From Phaffia rhodozyma (lineage: Eukaryota; Basidiomycota; Tremellomycetes; Cystofilobasidiales; Mrakiaceae), in NCBI GenBank assembly GCA_014706385.1, contig JACGZH010000004.1:310001-374000 (forward strand): a stretch of DNA of 64,000 nt. The letters are read 5' to 3'. The position numbers and the translations under genes were made by a program. How positions within the stretch are numbered: the first letter of the stretch is position 1; each line of letters begins with the position of its first letter. The notes beneath the pieces are model-generated. The model was given only the letters and a program-made list of their open reading frames with translations. It was not told where the DNA came from and did not search any database. Below, in pieces: positions 22,245 through 34,577 of the stretch.

Positions 22245-25093
22245 TCAAGGCATGTATACAATCTGACTGACGAACGTCAGCCCGTCTGACTTCCTTACTA
22301 GACTCAGCACCGGTCGCTCCTCGTCTTTCTCCTCCTTCTTAGCATGAGCATAACCATTCTGGAACCCATCGAGGTCCATCTTCGATTCATCCTGCCCCTG
22401 ATCGAGGATTTCGCGTCGGATGAGAGAATTTCGAGAAATGTGTTCATCCGGGATGATGGCCGTCAAGAGTTCTTCACATCGGAGCTCTGTTCGAGGGGAA
22501 GGCGTCGTTCCAAACATGAGGTCGTACGAAGAGAACGAAGAGTTTGGGAATTTTTGAAACTTCATTCCGCTATAGAAAAGCGACAATTTTCCACAAGCAA
22601 ATAGAAAGGCGATTAGTCCACGTTTTGTTCTTTCTCCTTTTTCTTTCTCTCAATTGATTTCCTTTGCCAAAATAGTGACATGGAAATTATATCAAAAGAA
22701 AAGACTCACCGGAGGACGGCCAGGTCTCTTTGTTCCTCTCCATCGGTAACCAAGATCTCTGCTTTGAACCCTTTATGTTCGATCCATTGGGTCGTTCCTG
22801 ACGACTCTAGAGTTTCGACTTTCAATATCTGTGGTAACGGATTTACCGGTCTGTCCAATATGCCTAGCTGTCTTCCTCCTTCTTTTGCGCCAGTGGGGAT
22901 CCGAGGGATACAGAACGTGTGTTTGACAGACTCGACACTGACGACCGACCAGAGCGACCGGTCTTCCACGCGAACGAACCAGCTGGCGGTCCCGTGTTTG
23001 ACAGGATCAGGCGGACCGGAGAAGGCTGAACGGTTTGTCTGGGGTTGATCCGTTTGGATTCGTTCCTCGTGTATGGCGAAGAACGAACCGGACGTGCCGA
23101 AAGAGCCAGGTGCTAACGGAACGCGGCTCGGACTGTATACTTCCAAAGCAACCTTTGGCGAGATGTCGGGCAACATGATGAGATCTTCCATACGCATCGG
23201 AGGAGGTACAAGGCGATGTGGAAGGAGAGAATTGACAAACCTTCTGAAGCTGAGTGACAAGCTCGCCTGGTCCTTCTCCGGGAGGACAGCACGCTCGCTC
23301 CTCCTCATCGTATTCCATGTCTTCTGGATCTCCGCCTACGATGTAACCGGCATCGGCCGAACGGCGGATGACTAGCACCGGAGAAAGCGCGCCAGACTGA
23401 GGGCACTGAAGCATGATCGTGTTATCTTTAAGAGGAAGAAAATTGACGCGCGTCAGTCGGAGAGAGGAGATAAATGAGCAAAGAAACAGAGAGAGAGGGG
23501 GGGAGAGAGAGAGAGAGAGAGCGGGGCTGGACTGACTATATCGAATGGGCTTAGGTTTAGATGGATTGAAAGGGATGGCTTCTTCAGGAGGAGCCGGCCA
23601 GTCTAGTTCAGGCATAGGAAAGCTTGGTGTTGCTGGGGAAGGACGTTGTGTGTTTACCTTCCAGATGATGTAGGCTGATTATACGAGAGGGAAAGAAGAG
23701 GGAAACATTGAATCTTGAAGATCAAAATGCAAAACAAAGAAAATTGTCAATACTCACCATTCCATACATCAGGCTTGGCCATAAACATGATCGGATGAAG
23801 GAGATTTCTTGATTCTCTTCTCTTCAAGCCCTCGTCTGGACAGAGATTGCTTCCGTCTGTTGCAAGTATCCAGGATGTACAGTCTGACATGCAAAGATAT
23901 CTAGTGAGGGAGGCTTGAGAGCGATGCCGTTGGTAGAGGGAAAGTAGGGAGCCATGGGTAAGAGCGACTTTGAGGAGAGGGAAAAGAGTTGTGTCAGAAG
24001 GAGGATATCGTCAAAAGAAAAGAGAGAGTGTATGAAGAAAGCCAGGTCACCCACTGTCGATTGCCTTGCCATTGCCGCTCGATAGGGGCAGACCCGGCTT
24101 TTTTCGAACCGGTTTTGAGACCAACTTGATCTCCTTGCCCTCGAACGTGCCGATCTGAATGCCCGGAACCCCCGGAACTACCGGGGGCGCGGTGATGTTG
24201 ACTGTGGTCTTGATGACTCTTTTTGTATTCTTCTTTCCACAGATGCCGTCGGCTGCGTCAGGAGGGGTGATCCCCTCGGTAAGGTAGAGCGTTCGGTCGA
24301 TAGCATAGCCATAGAGCGGAGGTTCATCAGTCCGGTGTGGGCCATGGTCGTTGGGTGAGGTCAGGTCGGCGTGCTTGTCGGCTGAAGGATCAGAGGTAAA
24401 GAGCTCGTTCGGCCAGGTGTCAGCCTCGATTGAGGTCCAACGGACGGTCGCCTGTTTTACGGCAGGTGGCACTTCACCCGAGATGGAAAGAACGATCTGG
24501 GGAGGTTCGAGTCGAGGGTTCAACTTGAATGATGCTTGGTTTTGAATGTAGTTTGCAAAGTCCTGGGGATGAACGAGCGGGTCGAACCAGGCCGGGCCGA
24601 CGAGATAGACTGCCGGTGGAGGGCAGAGAAATCTATGGGTGCAAGCGTGTGCGGGCAGGCATATGTGTTAGGGTAGTAAGATTGATTCCCAGAGAACGAA
24701 GAAGGATGAGACACCGATCAAAGCTTTGAAGCATTGAGTTTAAGAGTAAACTAATCCTTGCCGTTTCTCTTTGCTGTAGGACTTTTGACCGACGACGGGA
24801 GAGATGATGATGAGTGAGCGTTCGCCTTGTTTGAATCGCTGGTCAGAGGAGAGGTATAGGGCTGAGCTCTCGGATGGGTTCATTGGTAGGTTTGCTTCGA
24901 GGAAGCTAGATGATTGACCGGGTAGATGAGTGAGAGTGTATGTATGCCATGGCTGACGAGGGAGACTTCGACACGACTGAGACGATGGAGGGAGGGCCGA
25001 CCGGTAGGCGGTGAGGTCTGGGGAGGGTAACACGGGGTGGGCGGGGGGGGTTGGGAAGAAGCGGGTGTAACCAGGGGTGAATCGAAACAACAT
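22245..25093 (-). CDS. CSL family transcription factor (CBF1/RBP-J/Su(H)/LAG-1)
   Basis: A sequence-specific DNA-binding factor of the family that mediates Notch output in animals. Fungi lack Notch; fission yeast Cbf11/Cbf12 act in cell adhesion, cell cycle and lipid genes. The N-terminal domain shows GQKSYSKEKR joined by splicing to FLCPPPAVYLVG, the near-exact counterpart of the RBP-J YGNEKRFFCPPPCVYLMG DNA-contact block. Next come IKLVSKPVRKKP, CQTVHPGYL and a beta-trefoil stretch with IMLQCPQSGALSPVLVIRR and ELVTQLQKV. The trefoil continues with TASWFVRVEDRSLWSVVS. The C-terminal Ig-like domain has LPQILKVETL, FGTTPSPRTELRCEELL and LVRKSDGLTFVSQIVYMP. The N-terminal extension before the domain is short (about 100 residues), more like class F1 (Cbf11) than F2. 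Some middle exon limits (23600-24070) are not resolved. Confidence 0.88.
24633..24761 (-). other. Probable GC-AG intron in the CSL gene
   Basis: The exon ending at 24762 (GAG AAA CG) must join the exon beginning at 24632 (A TTT CTC) to restore the invariant EKRF(L/F)CPPP block. The only donor giving that phase is GCAAGG at 24761-24756; the acceptor is ATAG. GC donors with AAG are the known minor class of U2 introns. Confidence 0.65.
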
Positions 25094-25719
25094 AGCCTAG
25101 GACACGTGCTTTCGGCTGCGGTCTAGAACATCTTGGCTTTCCGTCGGGCTCTGCCCTGGTTTTATTTCCGTCTGCACGATCGCCGTGGGCAGGCTGTTGT
25201 GGGGTGCCTGAACATGTGGGTGCCTCGATACGTCTTGGTGCCTTGGTGCCTTGCCAAACCCCCCCCACCCCACCCCCGCATCGCCCGATCTGTAGTCTAT
25301 ATGGTGCGCGGCGTTTCGTAGCGAGAAAATCCAATAGTCTATTCCGGTCTCTTTCCTAGTCGCTCCCCTGATGGCCTCCGTAATGATCCCGCCGACGCCT
25401 TCCTTCGCCTCTGCCGTCACCGGGTAAGAAAAAATCCGGATGAATTTCACATTAATCCCAAAGAATTGAACAAATCTCCGTCGACCAACCAAACATCTCC
25501 ATCCATCCAGCTTCCTCTTACTCTTTTTTCTTTCTCTCTGTCTTCTCTCTGATCATCATCATCTTCTTGCCTTGCTCTCTAGCTTGCTCTTCGATTCTGT
25601 CTGTTTAGTCCTGTCAAAATCATCCTGCTGGACAGTCGGTAGTCGTGTTGCAGCAACGGAAACAAGGTCTCTCTTAGAGCCTCTAGCCCATTCATTTTCC
25701 TTCCCCACTCTCTTCATCG
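25094..25719. other. Divergent promoter region, CSL and SGNH esterase genes
   Basis: It contains a GTGCCT cluster (about 25203-25257) followed by a C-rich run (25258-25278). Nearer the plus-strand gene lie pyrimidine-rich tracts (25500-25600). No coding sequence is supported. Confidence 0.55.
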
Positions 25720-28358
25720 ATGATGGTCATCCGGAATATCAGCCAAGCATTGTCAGTCTACTCTTGTCTTATTTCAGCTCGTCTCGTATCTCTTCCTCTC
25801 TTATCTGTCAGCCGTTGTCCTTGCTGAGCGCTAGACCCGTTTCTACAATCTCTTCTTTCGACCGTTTCTCTCTTTCTCTCTCTCCCTTTTTCCCTCTGTA
25901 ACCTCCCTTGATCTATTGCTCTCTTTTTAGGGCAACACCCCGAATCCTGGTAGGCTCGCTCACGCTACTCGGGCTCATATACATCCTGACAGCCTACAGC
26001 TCGGCCAGCCGAGTAGACACACTATACTCCACAACATCCACAAAGTGCACCCCGTACCACACCTACGGACAGTTAACCGCCAATGCGGACATCCCCGAAC
26101 TCAATAGGTTTCACCCTTTCCAGGACGACTGCAAGGCTCCACAGCTCATGAGAGCCCTTCGTTCGCTCGCAGGCATAGAACCATCCCAGGGTGTCAAGCA
26201 GGACGGCTGGCAGGGTGAAAATATCAATTGGGCCAAGGGAAAGACGGTGCTCATGATTGGAGATTCTGTCGTGCGCAACCAGGTGTGTCGATTTCCATCG
26301 TTTCAATCGTATTCCACAGCGCAAACTCATCCATCTTTGTTTCTCCCATCCCTCCTTCTTTTCGCCCTAGCTCGAACATTTCTGTAGTGTGAGCGCCAAT
26401 CCTTCATCGCACAACTTTCTTCGCTCCTTGACCAACATTGTATACTCACCCACGCCTCTTTGTGTTCTCAGTTCATGAACGTAACCCCCCAGTATCATCA
26501 ATTCCCTTCATCGGGCAATCTGCACAAACGAGCGTCCAAACAGGCCAGCCTTCCCCATACATGTTACATCCCTCAGATAGACTTTCTCTTGATCTCTGCC
26601 TTCCATTTCGGTGTCGATGAGGACAACTTTTGGTAAGTCTGTCTTCCCATCTCTCTCAACACGTGTGTTGATCCCCTCTTGAATAGACGGGTTTATTGTC
26701 TTTTCTTCATGCCTCTCCTCTCCTGTTTCATGCCTTCTCGTTCATTTCACAGGCGGGAAAAGGATCAGTTCAATCCTCCCGGACTGTTTGAAGATCGCGT
26801 AGATGTATGTCCCACCCTCTCGACCCTCAGTTCGCTCTTTTCTTGTCTTGTTGGCGTTGTAACACTACGTTTACTTCTCCTTGATAAAACAGGCGGTTTT
26901 CCTTCCTCTCGTGCAGTCAATAGATACCCTCGTCCCTATGGCCAAGCCCCACTCGGGTAAAAACTCAAGGCGATCGATCGATCTCATCGAGGTATCTTCA
27001 GGCATGTGGGATCTTGCTAGATTCGCCAGTCGGGATATCGTAGAAGGTCGATCCACCATCACCGATTTCGATCGGTTTGTCCACCTTTTCTCTAGTCTCT
27101 TACTCTCGTTCTCAGCATGATTGACGGAAATCAAAATAAATTCTGCCGCATCATTCAGAGACCAGCTGTTATGGTTCAAGTCAAGAATCGGACGAATGAT
27201 CCAAAAAGTCGTCGAGGCGTTTCCGTCTAGCAAAGTCGTCTGGAGGGGCATCCACTATCCGAGTGACAAGAACGCGAAGGTCTGTTTCTAGTCTATCTTT
27301 TTACTTGGGCCTTTACCATCCTTCTGTTTCTTCGTAAGATCCTCGAATGCCATTCTGAAGCGAACACGAATTCGTTCTCATAGATTGATTGGTTCATGGG
27401 CTGGAACTGGGATGATTCGACTAAACACCGGTTCGTTCTGCACTTCTCTTTTTTTCATTTTTTTTTCCAACTCACTATTTCGTATATCTTATGTGGCTAA
27501 CCGTGTTGTTGTTTTAATTAAACTTGACCAATTCAGACCATTCTTTCATCGTATGCTCTCCATACATCTTCCCTGAGTATCTACGTATAGTGAACACACA
27601 CAGCTAACGGCAGCCCAATCTTATTTTCCCTCGAATCTCACAGACAACCGAATTCTTCAGTTAGGTTCGTTCTCAACCGCTTGACTCTGCTTCGCCTAGA
27701 TTCCTTTTCCCAAAGCTCAACTCGATTCCTCTTAGATCAAGCCGCCCGATCGGCTATCGCCGACCTGAATACTTATACTTTCCAATCCAGACCGATCGAG
27801 TTTAGCGAGTGGGGGAGCTTGCTTCTCGGTCAGCATGCGGTTCGTTCCTTGAACTCTCTGTTTTCTGTACAATCGATCTTGGCGCTCGGTTTACCTGTGT
27901 GCTAATTCTATCCCGTTTCTGTGTCCTCCTCCGTTCGATTTCGGACATGTAGCATCAACAGTACGTGGATCTTGTCGTTGGGCAGACCTTTGAAGTCGAG
28001 CTTTCATCCATTTCTGTATTTCGATATTCTCGTTGAACACTTCCTTTCTTTCTTTCTTTTTCTTTTCCTTTAAACAGAGACCAACTTCATCCGGGAAAAA
28101 GTCCGGCCGGTTGGCTAGGCGCTGACATGATGCTTTTCGGTTCGTCTCTTCTCTTGTTATCGTCATATCGCATCTTGTTCTCCTTGAGACTGAACGACTG
28201 ACTCATGGGCCGGATTTCCTACTCCAATCGATTGCTTTTCAGAACTTCGAGAGGCTGTATTCAGAAAACCGAGAACCAGGTCGTATCCGCCACCGCCACC
28301 TCCGCCGTTACAGCATGAGTCGCCTCATCCAGATTCACATCCAGCTCCTTCTGTTTGA
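25720..28358 (+). CDS. Type II membrane-anchored SGNH/GDSL (PC-esterase-like) protein
   Basis: Likely a Golgi or surface acyl esterase/acetyltransferase of the GDSL/SGNH type seen in TBL and Cas1p N-domains. Exon 1 (25720-25751, GTCAGT donor) joins 25931 in phase, giving MMVIRNISQALATPR followed by one helix (ILVGSLTLLGLIYILTAY). The nucleophile block is VLMIGDSVVRNQ. Later exons read YIPQIDFLLISAFHFGVDEDNFW, KDQFNPPGLFEDRVD, VVWRGIHYPSDKNAK and DWFMGWNWDDSTKHR. The catalytic D-x-x-H motif is RDQLHPGKSP, near 28080-28110. The C-terminus is a Pro-rich tail. I recognise the fold, not the substrate. Several introns between 27400 and 27960 are only approximately placed. Confidence 0.78.
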
Positions 28359-28674
28359 TATTCTCGTCGTTCCTTCTGTCCTTTTGTATCTGTAAAACAC
28401 GGACGACGTAAACACACGCACATGGCGACGAGTTTAGATTTGTTTATTTTTGTTGTTTATTTCTTTATGTGCTTTTCAACGCAAAGTCAGATATGGAAAG
28501 AAGAAAAAGAAGAAGAAGAAGGAAAAAACCACAAGTGAAAACGAAGAATGAATGAATAAATGAACGCATGAGCGAAATGGAACACATTGAGAAATCAAGT
28601 TATTGCATATATTCTTTTTTCTTCTCCTCTCTTTGTGGACTTCCCCCTAGAGAGTGCGTGAGCGCGCAGCTCCC
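28359..28674. other. Convergent intergenic region
   Basis: A/T-rich 3' flanks of the SGNH esterase and RRP1 genes. Nothing else seen. Confidence 0.6.
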
Positions 28675-30302
28675 TTAATCATCCTCACCACCACCCATCT
28701 CCTTCCAGAACGTATAGATCTTCCGTCGGTTACTGTCCCGCGTGCCCTCACCACCTGCCGCCTGGAACAGAGCGCTCATGAACGTCTTTTTCCACTGTTC
28801 TCTGAGTTGCTCATCCACTTGCTCGAAAGCTTCCAGGTCGAGGTCGCTTGCCGATGATGTCGATGGCGATGACGAGAGGGATGGATCGAGTGAGAGGACG
28901 AAAGGATAGAGAACGTTGTTCAATGTTCGGTCGTATGTGGTTGATTGTTGTGTGAGGAGAGCAAGAGAGATGAATGGGTTGAGTAGCATGGGCAAGTTCT
29001 CCGGAGGAGGAGAAAGGCTTGGTTCAGAGATAGCGGCGGTGGTTGATGCTGTTGTTGACGGGGAGGTGGTAGTGGTAGACGATGAAGCGGCGGTCGGGAT
29101 AGAACAAGGAGGGGGAGGAGTAAGAAGGACTTTGTTTAATTCGGGTAGGTAAATATCTGACAGATGGTAGGGTATCGAAGACGGAACCCTGTGGTCCTTC
29201 CCACTAAGCGCGCCCGACCATCACGAAAAATATTGGGTAAGCGCCGATGTGCATCGAAGACTCCACCCCAAAGAAAGAGAGAAAGAGATATGGAAAGAAA
29301 GGACGAACGAGAGAGGACCACCGACTGCCTTACTCAAGATAGCATTGTAAGACTCGATAGACTCCTTCCGCCAGTTATCCCTCTGAAGTAACCTGAACGT
29401 CGCGTTGAGGAATCTTCTGATGAGCATGTAATACTTGTCCATCCTGTGTATTTCGTGCCCATCGGAATCGATTGAATATGTATATAGAAACAAAATCATC
29501 ATTCACCCTTGTCCACGGAAAAAAACCTTGCATAGCAAGGAAGAGAAAAGAGAGAGAAAGGCAAAACGAACCTCAATCGGTCGATCCCGCTCCATTCTCT
29601 GACGATACTATCCCAGAACCCGCCGACAAATTCCAACGCAGCCAGCGTCCTTTCGCCCATGTTTTCGCACCCTTTCGGGTCGATCAAGAGAATCAAGTCT
29701 GATAGCTCGGTTGCCAATGCCTGTTGGACCAACGGCTTGTCCGACATCCAGAAGCCTACAGGACGTTTGAAATCAAAGAGAAGAAGAGCATTCTCAAAAA
29801 CCCTTCCGACTCAAAGTCTTCTGTGCAGAGAGCCAAACGGGGGACTTACAGTAGAACAACCCTTTCCAGAGCTTCTTCATCTCCAAATCACTTCCGAGTC
29901 GACCACCGCCTCCTTCGACATCCTCCGCATCATTTCTACTCAAGAAGCCGGCGAGCTTTCGGATGGCTTTGTCTCGCACGGATTTGTCTGAATTATGTAC
30001 GACCAGGACCAGAGTAGCACAGACGAGAGCGTCAGAATACAAGACCTCTCTGAAAATCACACTGACCAAAGAAGGAAGGAGAGCAGTAGCGTTCCCATAA
30101 AGGGTTGCCAACGACGCCAGAGGATGGACGTACCGGTCGAAGCGAGGTATTTCCCTAAAGGAGGAGCCGCCGACGGCTCGACGGGCCTCATCCTCTCAAG
30201 CTTTGCTTTTGATACTTTCGGCATAGTGTCGCGACTCTTGTCTGGGCTGTCCAAGGGATCTATGTCTCGTCCGGAGTCGCTGTTGATGTCTGGGGTTTCC
30301 AA
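28675..30302 (-). CDS. RRP1: Ribosomal RNA-processing protein 1 (RRP1/Nop52)
   Basis: A nucleolar protein for 27S pre-rRNA processing and 60S subunit assembly. The first exon has PPLGKYLAST, spliced (GTACGT donor) to DKSVRDKAIRKLAGFLSR. The family blocks follow: LEMKKLWKGLFYCFWMSDKP, LVQQALATELSDLI, FWDSIVREWSGIDRLR and MDKYYMLIRRFLNATF. The C-terminal half contains YHLSDIYLPELNKVLL, a Thr/Ser-rich loop, LLNPFISLALLTQQS and VLYPFVLSLDPS, and ends GGGEDD at 28675. Either METPD (30302) or MPKVSK, 26 codons on, could be the start; I use the longer. It is divergent from the IQM-like gene with 248 bp between starts. Confidence 0.93.
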
Positions 30303-30550
30303 AATTGGGCAGCAAGTAAGAAAGCCAAAGAGCAGGAAGCAAGTAAAATGTTCACCTTAGGTAAAAGCCAGGATTGCCGGTTAACTAAGATATTTGAAAC
30401 ATATCTGAATTGCTCACGTGCCCGCCTTCCCACGTTTAAAAATAGATCAGTTCCATTTTGGGACGGTCATTTTCTCGTCCGCCTGCTGTTTCGCCCGTCG
30501 TCCGTTCGATCAGCTCGCATTCATTCATCCACTCGCCCGTCGCTCGACCG

Positions 30551-33500
30551 ATGTCGGTACCATCTGATGCGCCCACAGCGCTTGAGGGAAGCAAGCACTC
30601 TTCTTCATACTCTTATCCTGCTGCTGCTGAAACAGATGAAGGCCGGCCAGGCGACAAGACTGACACGCAGTGCAAGAACGATGATGATAGCCAGAACGGC
30701 TCAGACGGGGATGATGACCTTTCTGATGACGAGAAATCGAAAGCAGCTCGTGTTCTCCAAAAGAACTATCGAGGCCATCAAGCTCGATCTCAGGCAGTGT
30801 ATGGTTTGGTTTATCTTTCGTCTTTTTCTTGTGCCAAACGACAGCACATGCGGCAGAAGAGAAGATAAGATTGCCAGGGTTGACTGGAGATCTCTGTTGG
30901 TTTCGTATCCGCTTATCGGAACCGGAAACATCCGTGTGAACAGATCCTCGAAAGCCAGATGGGATCAACTGCTCTCAGACTCTCAAGCCGTCCATGATGA
31001 GAAAGGCGCCCAAGATGGACAGGTATCATCTTCCTTGTTTAAATTTTCTTCTCTTGCTTTCTCCATAAATCCCTCTTATTGATTTCTCTTGTTAAATCGC
31101 TCATAAAATGGATGTAAATCTATCCGGATGTAATCCACAGAACGACGCTGGATCGAGGTGGCACCGGGCGCTTCACGCATCATCCAAGATAACAAACGGT
31201 CATGGCACCGAAGCCAATGATGAAGGATCCGGAGGCCAGGATGAAGAGGTTGGCGAAGAGTATGTCTAGCCCGGAAAGAGACTAGACCGAGCCGACCAGG
31301 AGTTCTATCATTTAACACTTCATTTTCCCTTATTGGGCGCGACGAGAAAAGAAAGAAGGCAAAGACTTTACCCATCAAAGACAAGAACCTCGAAGAGTAA
31401 CATGTTTTTTTTTCTATTATCCGGTTCAGATGTATATTCAACGTGTTATTGAATCAAACACCTCATCCTTCTTCTTATTTGGGCAGATCCTACTGGCTAG
31501 AGATGGTCGATGGTAGACATCGCTATGGCGCAAATCTCAAGGTGGGGATTACAGGCCTTTCTTTCTTTTCCTTTTTCATTATTGTCATTATTTTAGCAAT
31601 AGTATGTATGACTCGTTGCTGACCAGCTGAGGTATGGGGATGATACGGTCAGTACTACCATGCTAAATGGGAAGAGGCCGACACGACCGGGAGTTTCTTC
31701 CGTTGGCTCGACCACGGAGCAGGCAAGAAGGAGGATTTACCTGAATGCCCGAGAAGCCAACTCGAGAAGGAACGCGTTCAGTATGTCTCTCTTCCACATC
31801 ATTTTGGTTGACTATTCGAGATCCGTTGATCGACTTTCTCGTGGTACTCCTCTCGGACGAACCCATAGATACCTTAACATGGAACAGCGTCTGAACTATC
31901 TATGCCGGGTCGACCGAAAGACAGGCAAACTATACTGGCATGTGCGAGGAGAACCAGTGGATACTAGGTCCGTTTCGTTCAAGATCAGACGATTACCAAG
32001 TCATCGTAACACAATTGTCTTCTCTATCCTCCTTCTTGACGAAAAACTCTTTTCTTTTCTTTTTCTTCTTTTCGTAATCCCTCGATTCACCTACGTAAAC
32101 TAGTCCGAACACATGGGAAGACAGAGGAGACGGCCAGGGGATCGTCCGTCGGGAAGAGCCCGACTCGGATGCTCGACCTTCAAGCCCGTCCGGATCTTCT
32201 TCTTCCTCATTGTTCGACCACTCGGCATCCTCGTCAGACTCTTCGTTGGAGGAAAACGAAGCGACCCATTACGCGGGAGCCGCCAACGAGGATACAGGTG
32301 GGATCAAAGGCAGATGGAAGAAACTCACAAACATGTTCTCGACCAAGGGCGTGGGCGAACGGATGTTGAGGAAGACCGTCAAGAAGAACACTTGGATCTT
32401 TGTGGCTGATGTGGATTATCATCGTTCGTCCGGATGAAATTTTATTTAGTTTAACTTTTGGTCGCGTTTCTTGAGACAAGTACGAGCTGATTCTGTTTTA
32501 ATATTTATCTTTCTCTCTCTCTCTCTATCTTTTCGTCTCTTTGTCAATCTGCTTCCTTGTCAAGTGTTTGTCGGGCTTAAAAAGACAGGGACGTTCCAAC
32601 ATTCATCTTTCTTGGGCGGCGGAAGAGTCACGGCCGCAGGGTTGATCGTCGTCAAGAATGGTCTGATCAAATCGCTCAGTCCACTATCAGGTCATTACAA
32701 AACATCGATCGATGTGAGCGACTTTCTCTTTCCCTCCTTCTTTTTTTTCTCTTGACTTGTTTTCGAGAACTTTCGTCGTATAAGGTGGAGACTGATTCAC
32801 AAGATAACCGGCGCGGGTGATGACGATCAACGAATCATAAAAATGAATGAAAAAAGCACTACAAGACGTTCCTAAGGCAACTCGAAGACCAAGGGGCCGA
32901 CCTAAGTAAGGTCAAAGTGACAGGCGCAGAGATGGTGCGTTTCTTCTCTTTGTCTTTACATTTCTTTGTCTCAGAAATAATGTTCTAAAAGGGACGTTCT
33001 GAGATTGACGATTGATTCTGGGAACATCTTTTCCCCCTTGGTGGATCATCGATACAGACTCTTCTAGGGTGTGTCGTTGTTTGTTCTGAATATTGCACGA
33101 ATAAAACACAAGACTCAATATTTTATATATATATATTTTCTTTTTTTTTCGTTTTTCGTCGTTTCCTTTGATCTCTTCTGTTCTCTTTTGGATCTGGCAC
33201 GACTCCAACCGGAACGGTAGACTCGAGAAATACGGCAAGTTTTCGAAGAAGCGCAAGTCGCTCACCCACAAGATCTTTCACCCTCAGGCGCACAAGGAGG
33301 AGGCTGCCGAGGAAGAATACGAGCATGCCTCGCCTTCTGAACGAGAGAAACTCGATGGTCACGATCGGAACCCACAGTCTGATGGACAAGCAGGCGAAGG
33401 AGGAGGACGCGATCAGGGTAAGAAAGGAGCGCAGGGAGGAAGGGATGAGTTCATGCGAGTTTTATTGATGGGTAGGAAGAAGCAGGATGAACCGTCGGCC

Positions 33501-33755
33501 ACGAACGGACACGGGCACAGACCCTCAAAGGACACCATGGAGGCGGAGAACGGGGACAAAGTCGAAACAGTACACTCGGTCAATGACAAGGACAAGGACG
33601 AGAAAGATCAATCCCGTACAACCCCACCAACACAGGAACAGCAACATGCATCCGCGCCTCCTTCTGAGTCTACCCCGACTCCGAAGACCACCTTGACGGA
33701 TTCCTACCCGACGTCAGGTCTGGAGAACTTGAGTTTAGGGACCCCTATCTTGTGA
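30551..33755 (+). CDS. IQ-motif calmodulin-binding protein, IQM-like
   Basis: Predicted calmodulin-binding cytosolic protein of the IQM type. After an acidic N-terminus comes one IQ motif (AARVLQKNYRGHQARSQ). A basic WRSLLVSYP/KARWDQLL segment follows, then the conserved core: YWLEMVDGRHRYGANLK, YYHAKWEEADTTGSFFRWLD, LPECPREKLEKERVQYL, FVGLKKTGTFQHSSFLGG and VKNGLIKSLSPLSGHYKT. These align block by block with plant IQM proteins (HWLEAIDPRHRYG, FFYWLDIGDG, KKGLFQHSSFL, PYSGHY). The last exon is a basic then Glu/Ser/Pro-rich tail ending at 33755. The first donor is GTATGG at 30794. Core function is unknown even in plants. Small exon limits between 31000 and 31700 are approximate. Confidence 0.85.
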
Positions 33756-34577
33756 ACTTGATGTTTCCCTTTTCGTCACCCTTTTTTTCTCTCTTGCGTG
33801 TGTGGACGTTTTTTTTTTTTTAATCGAGCCTTCATACTATTCGAATTTTTCTAGTGACGCCTCGACGTTCTTGCACTCTTCCTATGCTCATGAGTTCCTT
33901 TTTTGCCTTTCCGAGATCAACAAACGAACCAACGAACGAACGAAAGCTCCCTGTTGACCCGTTTGAATTGATTCGAGGTCAATCAAGTTGGAGTGTTCAC
34001 ACTAAGAGATGATTCATAGATCTGTTTTGTGTTCAAATTTATTTTTCATTGATATGAAAATCAAGCGAAAACGAGTGGAAAGAGACGCGAAAGGAAGGCA
34101 TCTCGTTTCATGAGACCACTCTCGACGCCAGACCTAACGGACGAGGGAGAATAAGGTCTCTTTTGTGAGGTTGTAGAAGAAGGATGTAGGAGAAGGGCAG
34201 GAGATGTCGTGAAAGAAAGGACGTATAGGTCGTGAGGAATGAATAAATAAATAGACAAACAACGTGCTCGGTCGACGAGACTTTTAAGGGCAAGGGAGGG
34301 GATGAAGAAGGCTACAAAGGTTGTATTGCATGGAACGAGAGATTCGAAAGGATGAACAAAAAGTAAAATAAAAAAATAAAAAAAATAAAAAAAGAGAAAG
34401 AAAAATCATATGGAAGAAGTGGAGATTGCGGAGAGGGTAGGGCATGGAGTGAGCATGAAGAGGAACAGTCCATCAAGGACAAGTCCGTTCAGACGACCAG
34501 CGTCTGCAAGTGGGGGAGGAAACCAGGTAGGAGCGAATGTGGAGGGGACGGAGGCATAGAGTTTATATGCAAACCGT
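33756..34577. other. Convergent intergenic region
   Basis: 3' flanks of the IQM-like and DPBB genes, with A/T-rich runs at 34360-34400 and a CGAACCAACGAACGAACG short repeat near 33923. No gene supported. Confidence 0.6.
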
